Origin: Actinomycetes bacterium
GTDB lineage: Bacteria; Actinomycetota; Actinomycetes; Propionibacteriales; Nocardioidaceae
DNA: 10,959 bases
Direction of reading: 5' to 3'
Assembly (NCBI GenBank): GCA_023415395.1
Contig: JAEZKN010000019.1
Coordinates: 1-10,959, forward strand
The position numbers and the translations under genes are program-made. Below are positions 8,063 to 10,959 of the stretch, one piece after another. Below the pieces are notes generated by a model. It was not told where the DNA came from. It saw nothing but the letters and a program-made list of their open reading frames with translations, and ran no database searches. Position 1 is the first letter of the stretch, and the number at the start of each line of letters is the position of its first letter.

Positions 8063-9148
8063 ATGGCAGAGCAAACCGCCCTTCCGGGCCTCCAGCACAA
8101 GCTCACCGCCGAGGTTCTCGGGACCTTCGTCCTCGTCTTCTTCGGCTGCGGCTCGGTGGTGTACGCCACCGAGGGGCGCACATCGACGACGGTCACCACG
8201 ATCGGCCTGACCTTCGGTCTCGCCGTCGCGGTGATGGCCTATGCCTTCGGCCGCGTCTCCGGCGCGCACTTCAATCCAGCGGTCTCCCTCGGCGCGGCCG
8301 TGGGCGGCCGGCTCTCCTGGGCACACGCGGGGTTCTACGCCGTCGCCCAGGTCGTCGGCGCGTTCTTCGGCGCGCTGATGCTCTTCCTGCTCCTGCACGG
8401 GTTCGAGGGCTTCGACGCCACGGGCAACATGGGGCAGAACTCCTACGGCGACCAGGGCAGCGGCTACGCCGCCTGGGCGGCGTTCCTCCTCGAGCTGCTG
8501 CTCACGATGCTGTTCGTGGTCGTCATCCTGGCGGTCACCGACGAGCGGTTCGAGCACCCGGCCCTGGCCCCGCTGACCATCGGCCTCACCCTGGCGGCGA
8601 TCCACTTCGTCGCCATCCCGGCGACCGGCACCTCGGTGAACCCGGCCCGCTCGATCGGCCCGGCGATCTTCGCCGGCCCCGACGCGATCCTCCAGCTCTG
8701 GCTCTTCATCCTGGCGCCGCTGGCCGGCGCCGCGATCGCCGGCATCGCCTACCCCGCGCTCTTCGGCCGCTCCAGCGACCCGGTCCCCGGGTCCGGCTGG
8801 GCGCTGCCGCAGCGCGGGTCGGTCGTGGTCGGCCCCGACCAGTACCAGCAGCAGTGGAACCAGGAGTCGACCGAGACCACGACCGGCGCCACGGGCACGA
8901 CCGGAGGCACGACCGGAGGCACGGCCGGCTACGGCATCGCGCCGATCGTCCAGGACGGCTGGCAGTGGGACCCGGTCGGCCAGTCCTGGCACCCGGTCGG
9001 CCAGACGCCCGAGCAGTGGCGGGCCCAGCAGGCGGCCCAGGAGCAGGCGGCCCAGGAGCAGGCTGCTCGCGAACAGGCTCCCGACCCGGCCCCCGGCCCC
9101 GACCCGGAGGACCCGGGCGAGCAGACCCAGATCCGCCCGCCGCAGTAG
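8063..9148 (+). CDS. Aquaporin (AqpZ-like MIP channel) with a long C-terminal extension
   Basis: Six-helix membrane channel, 361 residues against about 230 for AqpZ. The two pore loops carry HFNPAVSLG (N71-P72-A73) and SVNPARSIGPA (N193-P194-A195). The selectivity-filter residues match AqpZ with constant spacing: F51, H181, T190 and R196. This predicts a narrow, water-selective pore rather than a glycerol channel. The channel ends near residue 236. The remaining 125 residues should be cytoplasmic: a Thr/Gly stretch (271-288), a Trp-containing module QWDPVGQSWHPVG (301-313), a Q-A-A-Q-E repeat (323-337) and an Asp/Pro-rich end. The ATG is supported by the -10 element directly ahead. The gene is divergent from icd and converges with the lipoprotein gene, 30 bases away. 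Confidence 0.95.
   Translation: MAEQTALPGLQHKLTAEVLGTFVLVFFGCGSVVYATEGRTSTTVTTIGLTFGLAVAVMAYAFGRVSGAHFNPAVSLGAAVGGRLSWAHAGFYAVAQVVGAFFGALMLFLLLHGFEGFDATGNMGQNSYGDQGSGYAAWAAFLLELLLTMLFVVVILAVTDERFEHPALAPLTIGLTLAAIHFVAIPATGTSVNPARSIGPAIFAGPDAILQLWLFILAPLAGAAIAGIAYPALFGRSSDPVPGSGWALPQRGSVVVGPDQYQQQWNQESTETTTGATGTTGGTTGGTAGYGIAPIVQDGWQWDPVGQSWHPVGQTPEQWRAQQAAQEQAAQEQAAREQAPDPAPGPDPEDPGEQTQIRPPQ
8871..8929 (+). repeat. Thr/Gly-coding short repeats in the aquaporin tail
   Basis: The segment contains ACGACCGGAGGC twice in a row and related variants on both sides, encoding a TTGATGTTGGTTGGT-like linker. It probably connects the channel to the Trp-containing tail module and may vary in length between strains. 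Confidence 0.6.
9029..9073 (+). repeat. Three 15-base tandem repeats in the aquaporin tail
   Basis: CAGGCGGCCCAGGAG occurs twice without a difference (9029-9043, 9044-9058) and a diverged third copy follows (9059-9073). They encode QAAQE, QAAQE and QAARE, which would form a helical, Gln-rich segment. The two identical copies suggest a recent slippage duplication. Confidence 0.8.
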
Positions 9149-9178
9149 CCCGCCGGCCGGCCTACCGGGTCACGGCCG
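9149..9178. other. Convergent gap between the aquaporin and lipoprotein genes
   Basis: Thirty bases between two stops. It contains the self-complementary GCCGGCCGGC (9152-9161), which could stall transcription from either side, but no T tract follows, so an intrinsic terminator is not established. Confidence 0.3.
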
Positions 9179-9811
9179 CTAGCCGACGAGCCGATCGACG
9201 CGGGCGCCGGAGCCGACCCGCCGGACCTCGACCGGGCCGGTCCCCCGCTGGTAGGTCAGCGTGGTGACCACGCCCGGCTCGAGGTCGGAGCGCACCTCGG
9301 TGACCAGCTCGTCGTCCTCCCGGGACTCGACCGTGACCCGGTCCTCGACCACGCCGTCGGCGTACGCCGCGCGGTAGCCGTCGCCCACCCGGGGCTCGGC
9401 GGGCATGGCCAGGCCGGCCTCGGCGCCGTCCGCGCCAGCGACCCACTCGCCCTGGCGCCCGAACCACCAGACGTTGCCGTCGGTGTCCTGCGCGTAGAGG
9501 TCCACGACCACGCCCGCGCCGCTGGTGGTGGTCCGGGCGGTGACGGGTACGCCGCCGACCGCCGCCGCGCGCTCGACGCTGACGTCGACGCGGCGCCGGC
9601 CGCGGTCGTCCACGACCTCCCAGGACGACTCGGTCCCGGGGACGAGCGGGAACCACGGGTTGTCGACGTCGGCGACGTAGTCGTCCGGGTCCGCGCTCGG
9701 GGTCGGGACCACCAGCTCGTCCACCCCGGCGGGTGGGCTCGGGGCCGACGCGGTGCCGCACGCGGTGAGGAGCACGAGCAGCCCGAGGGCCACCAGCGTT
9801 CTCACGGTCAT
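9179..9811 (-). CDS. Secreted lipoprotein of a conserved family of unknown function
   Basis: A 210-residue exported protein. Its signal peptide is MTVRTLVALGLLVLL followed by the lipobox LTAC, with C18 as the lipidated residue, so the mature protein should be anchored on the outer face of the membrane. A Ser/Pro linker (19-45) leads to a single domain with motifs I recall from hypothetical secreted proteins of actinobacteria: DNPWFPLVPGT (50-60), DLYAQDTDGNVWWFG (104-118), and W-x-AG-x-DGAEAG followed by MPAEPRVGD (123-144). The domain looks beta-rich; no catalytic site is evident. The ATG at 9811 is chosen because it gives a proper signal peptide; an in-frame start at 9865 would place 18 extra residues before it. 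It is divergent from mdh and may share a promoter region with it. Confidence 0.85.
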   Translation of the reverse strand: MTVRTLVALGLLVLLTACGTASAPSPPAGVDELVVPTPSADPDDYVADVDNPWFPLVPGTESSWEVVDDRGRRRVDVSVERAAAVGGVPVTARTTTSGAGVVVDLYAQDTDGNVWWFGRQGEWVAGADGAEAGLAMPAEPRVGDGYRAAYADGVVEDRVTVESREDDELVTEVRSDLEPGVVTTLTYQRGTGPVEVRRVGSGARVDRLVG

Positions 9812-9888
9812 GCCCCCAGCATCGCAGGGAGCGCGAGCGCTGCTAGCGTCGGGAGCCGACAACACAAGACCGTGATCGAGGAGTCGTC
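9812..9888 (+). promoter_or_regulatory. Divergent lipoprotein / mdh promoter region and mdh ribosome binding site
   Basis: Toward mdh there is an extended -10, TGCTAGCGT (9841-9849), without a clear -35, giving a leader of about 33 bases. It ends in a strong Shine-Dalgarno GAGGAG (9878-9883), five bases before the GTG start. Toward the lipoprotein, TTGTGT (9861-9866) and TAGCAG (9840-9845) are 16 bases apart. Both -10 elements share the palindrome GCTAGC (9842-9847), so the two promoters would compete for polymerase. Confidence 0.5.
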
Positions 9889-10875
9889 GTGAGCTCTACC
9901 CCGTTGAAGGTTGCCGTCACCGGCGCCGCCGGCCAGATCGGCTACAGCCTGCTGTTCCGCCTCGCGAGCGGATCGCTCCTGGGCGACCGCCCGATCGAGC
10001 TCCGGCTGCTCGAGATCACCCCGGCGCTCAAGGCGCTCGAGGGTGTCGTGATGGAGCTGGACGACTGCGCGTTCCCGAACCTCGCCGGCGTCGAGATCGG
10101 CGACGACGCCGAGAAGATCTTCGACGGCGCCAATCTGGCGCTGCTCGTCGGCGCCCGCCCGCGCACCGCCGGGATGGAGCGGGGCGACCTGCTCTCCGCG
10201 AACGGCGCGATCTTCACCGCGCAGGGCAAGGCCCTGAACAAGGTGGCCGCCGACGACATCCGCATCGGTGTCACCGGCAACCCGGCCAACACCAACGCGC
10301 TCATCGCGATGACCAACGCCCCGGACATCCCGCAGGAGCGCTTCTCGGCGCTGACCCGCCTCGACCACAACCGGGCGATCTCGCAGCTGGCCGCGAAGAC
10401 CGGTGCCGCTGTGACCGACATCAAGAAGATGACGATCTGGGGCAACCACTCCGCCACCCAGTACCCCGACATCTTCCACGCCGAGGTGGGCGGCAAGAAC
10501 GCCGCCGAGGTCGTGGGCGACCAGACCTGGCTCGAGGAGACCTTCATCCCGACCGTCGCCAAGCGCGGCGCCGCGATCATCGAGGCCCGAGGCTCGTCCT
10601 CGGCCGCCTCGGCCGCGTCGGCCACCGTCGACGCCGCCCGTGACTGGTTGCTCGGCACCCCGGCCGACGACTGGGTGTCGATGGCGGTCGTCTCCGACGG
10701 CTCCTACGGCGTCCCGGAGGGCCTGATCTCCTCCTTCCCCGTCACCACCAAGGACGGCGACTGGGAGATCGTCCAGGGCCTGGAGATCGACGACTTCTCC
10801 CGCGCCCGCATCGACGCCTCCACCGCGGAGCTCGCCGAGGAGCGCGCGGCCGTCACGGAGCTCGGCCTGATCTGA
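9889..10875 (+). CDS. mdh: Malate dehydrogenase
   Basis: Cytoplasmic TCA-cycle enzyme that interconverts malate and oxaloacetate with NAD(H). The protein is 328 residues, the usual size for the actinobacterial/cytosolic-type MDH. The Rossmann loop is TGAAGQIGY (11-19) and an acidic residue, E42, ends the second strand, which favours NAD+ over NADP+. Substrate arginines are R92 and R98 in GARPRTAGMERGD and R162 in LDHNRA; the catalytic pair is D159 and H187 (WGNHSATQYPD). The GTG start is supported by GAGGAG five bases upstream. It shares the window with icd but lies about 1.9 kb away on the other strand, and I see no copy of the icd-proximal palindrome at its promoter. A hairpin follows directly after the stop. 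Confidence 0.97.
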   Translation: MSSTPLKVAVTGAAGQIGYSLLFRLASGSLLGDRPIELRLLEITPALKALEGVVMELDDCAFPNLAGVEIGDDAEKIFDGANLALLVGARPRTAGMERGDLLSANGAIFTAQGKALNKVAADDIRIGVTGNPANTNALIAMTNAPDIPQERFSALTRLDHNRAISQLAAKTGAAVTDIKKMTIWGNHSATQYPDIFHAEVGGKNAAEVVGDQTWLEETFIPTVAKRGAAIIEARGSSSAASAASATVDAARDWLLGTPADDWVSMAVVSDGSYGVPEGLISSFPVTTKDGDWEIVQGLEIDDFSRARIDASTAELAEERAAVTELGLI

Positions 10876-10898
10876 GCCGACTCCGACGTCGAGTCGGC
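10876..10898 (+). terminator. Hairpin directly after the mdh stop
   Basis: GCCGACTC (10876-10883) and GAGTCGGC (10891-10898) form a perfect 8-bp stem with a seven-base loop, starting at the first base after TGA. It lacks a T tract, so it may be a GC-rich actinobacterial terminator or an RNA-stabilising end; its right arm is also part of the repeat that follows. Confidence 0.45.
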
Positions 10899-10942
10899 GC
10901 ATCTTGCCCGTCGTACGGGCTCGAGTCGGCGCATCTTGCCCG
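10889..10942. repeat. 22-base direct repeat, two copies, with small hairpins
   Basis: A 22-base sequence that starts TCGAGTCGGCGCATCTTGCC occurs exactly at 10889-10910 and 10921-10942 (32-base period). The ten bases between the copies complete a hairpin, GCCCGT-CGT-ACGGGC (10906-10920), and the second copy is followed by CTCCCC-T-GGGGAG (10943-10955). The block reaches the window edge, so more copies may follow. Confidence 0.75.
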
Positions 10943-10959
10943 CTCCCCTGGGGAGAAAC

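Noticed and set aside
9812..9865. Earlier in-frame start for the lipoprotein at 9865
   Set aside because: It would put 18 non-hydrophobic residues before the signal peptide and lies over the likely promoter region.
10889..10942. CRISPR array
   Set aside because: Only two repeats are present with a ten-base spacing, far shorter than a spacer, and no cas gene is seen.

Overview
The window looks like core chromosome from a high-GC actinobacterium, most likely Nocardioidaceae or a close relative. Codon third positions are overwhelmingly G or C, GTG starts are used, several -10 elements have the TANNNT form placed right before the start codon, the isocitrate dehydrogenase is the large monomeric type, and trpS lies close to a YihY/BrkB-type membrane protein gene, as I recall it does in mycobacteria. 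I see no transposase, phage gene, CRISPR array, tRNA or rRNA. Assignments are from reading motifs; no database search was run.

Left part (1-2790), all on the minus strand: trpS, a 2'-5' RNA ligase (LigT)-like protein and a YihY/BrkB membrane protein, with gaps of 9 and -1 bases, so probably one transcript. After an 82-base gap comes the 5' end of another minus-strand gene that runs off the left edge. Middle part (2848-5105): a tandem two-domain GNAT acetyltransferase on the plus strand, with a leaderless promoter, converges on an AraJ-type MFS exporter and the two coding regions overlap by 94 bases. The 177-base gap at 5106-5282 holds a 79-base nested palindrome.

Right part (5283-10959): icd for monomeric NADP-isocitrate dehydrogenase and a GTGA-coupled small membrane protein on the minus strand; a divergent, apparently leaderless aquaporin gene with a long Gln/Pro-rich tail; a secreted lipoprotein on the minus strand; and divergent mdh for malate dehydrogenase. 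The icd-aquaporin gap contains a 12-bp palindrome that looks like a regulator site. Behind mdh lies a small cluster of direct repeats and hairpins that reaches the window edge.

Taken together the genes are housekeeping: two TCA-cycle enzymes, tryptophan charging, water flux, efflux and envelope proteins. I found no convincing new multi-gene system. The parts worth a second look are the non-coding elements (the 79-base palindrome, the operator upstream of icd, the repeat cluster behind mdh) and the unusual aquaporin tail.
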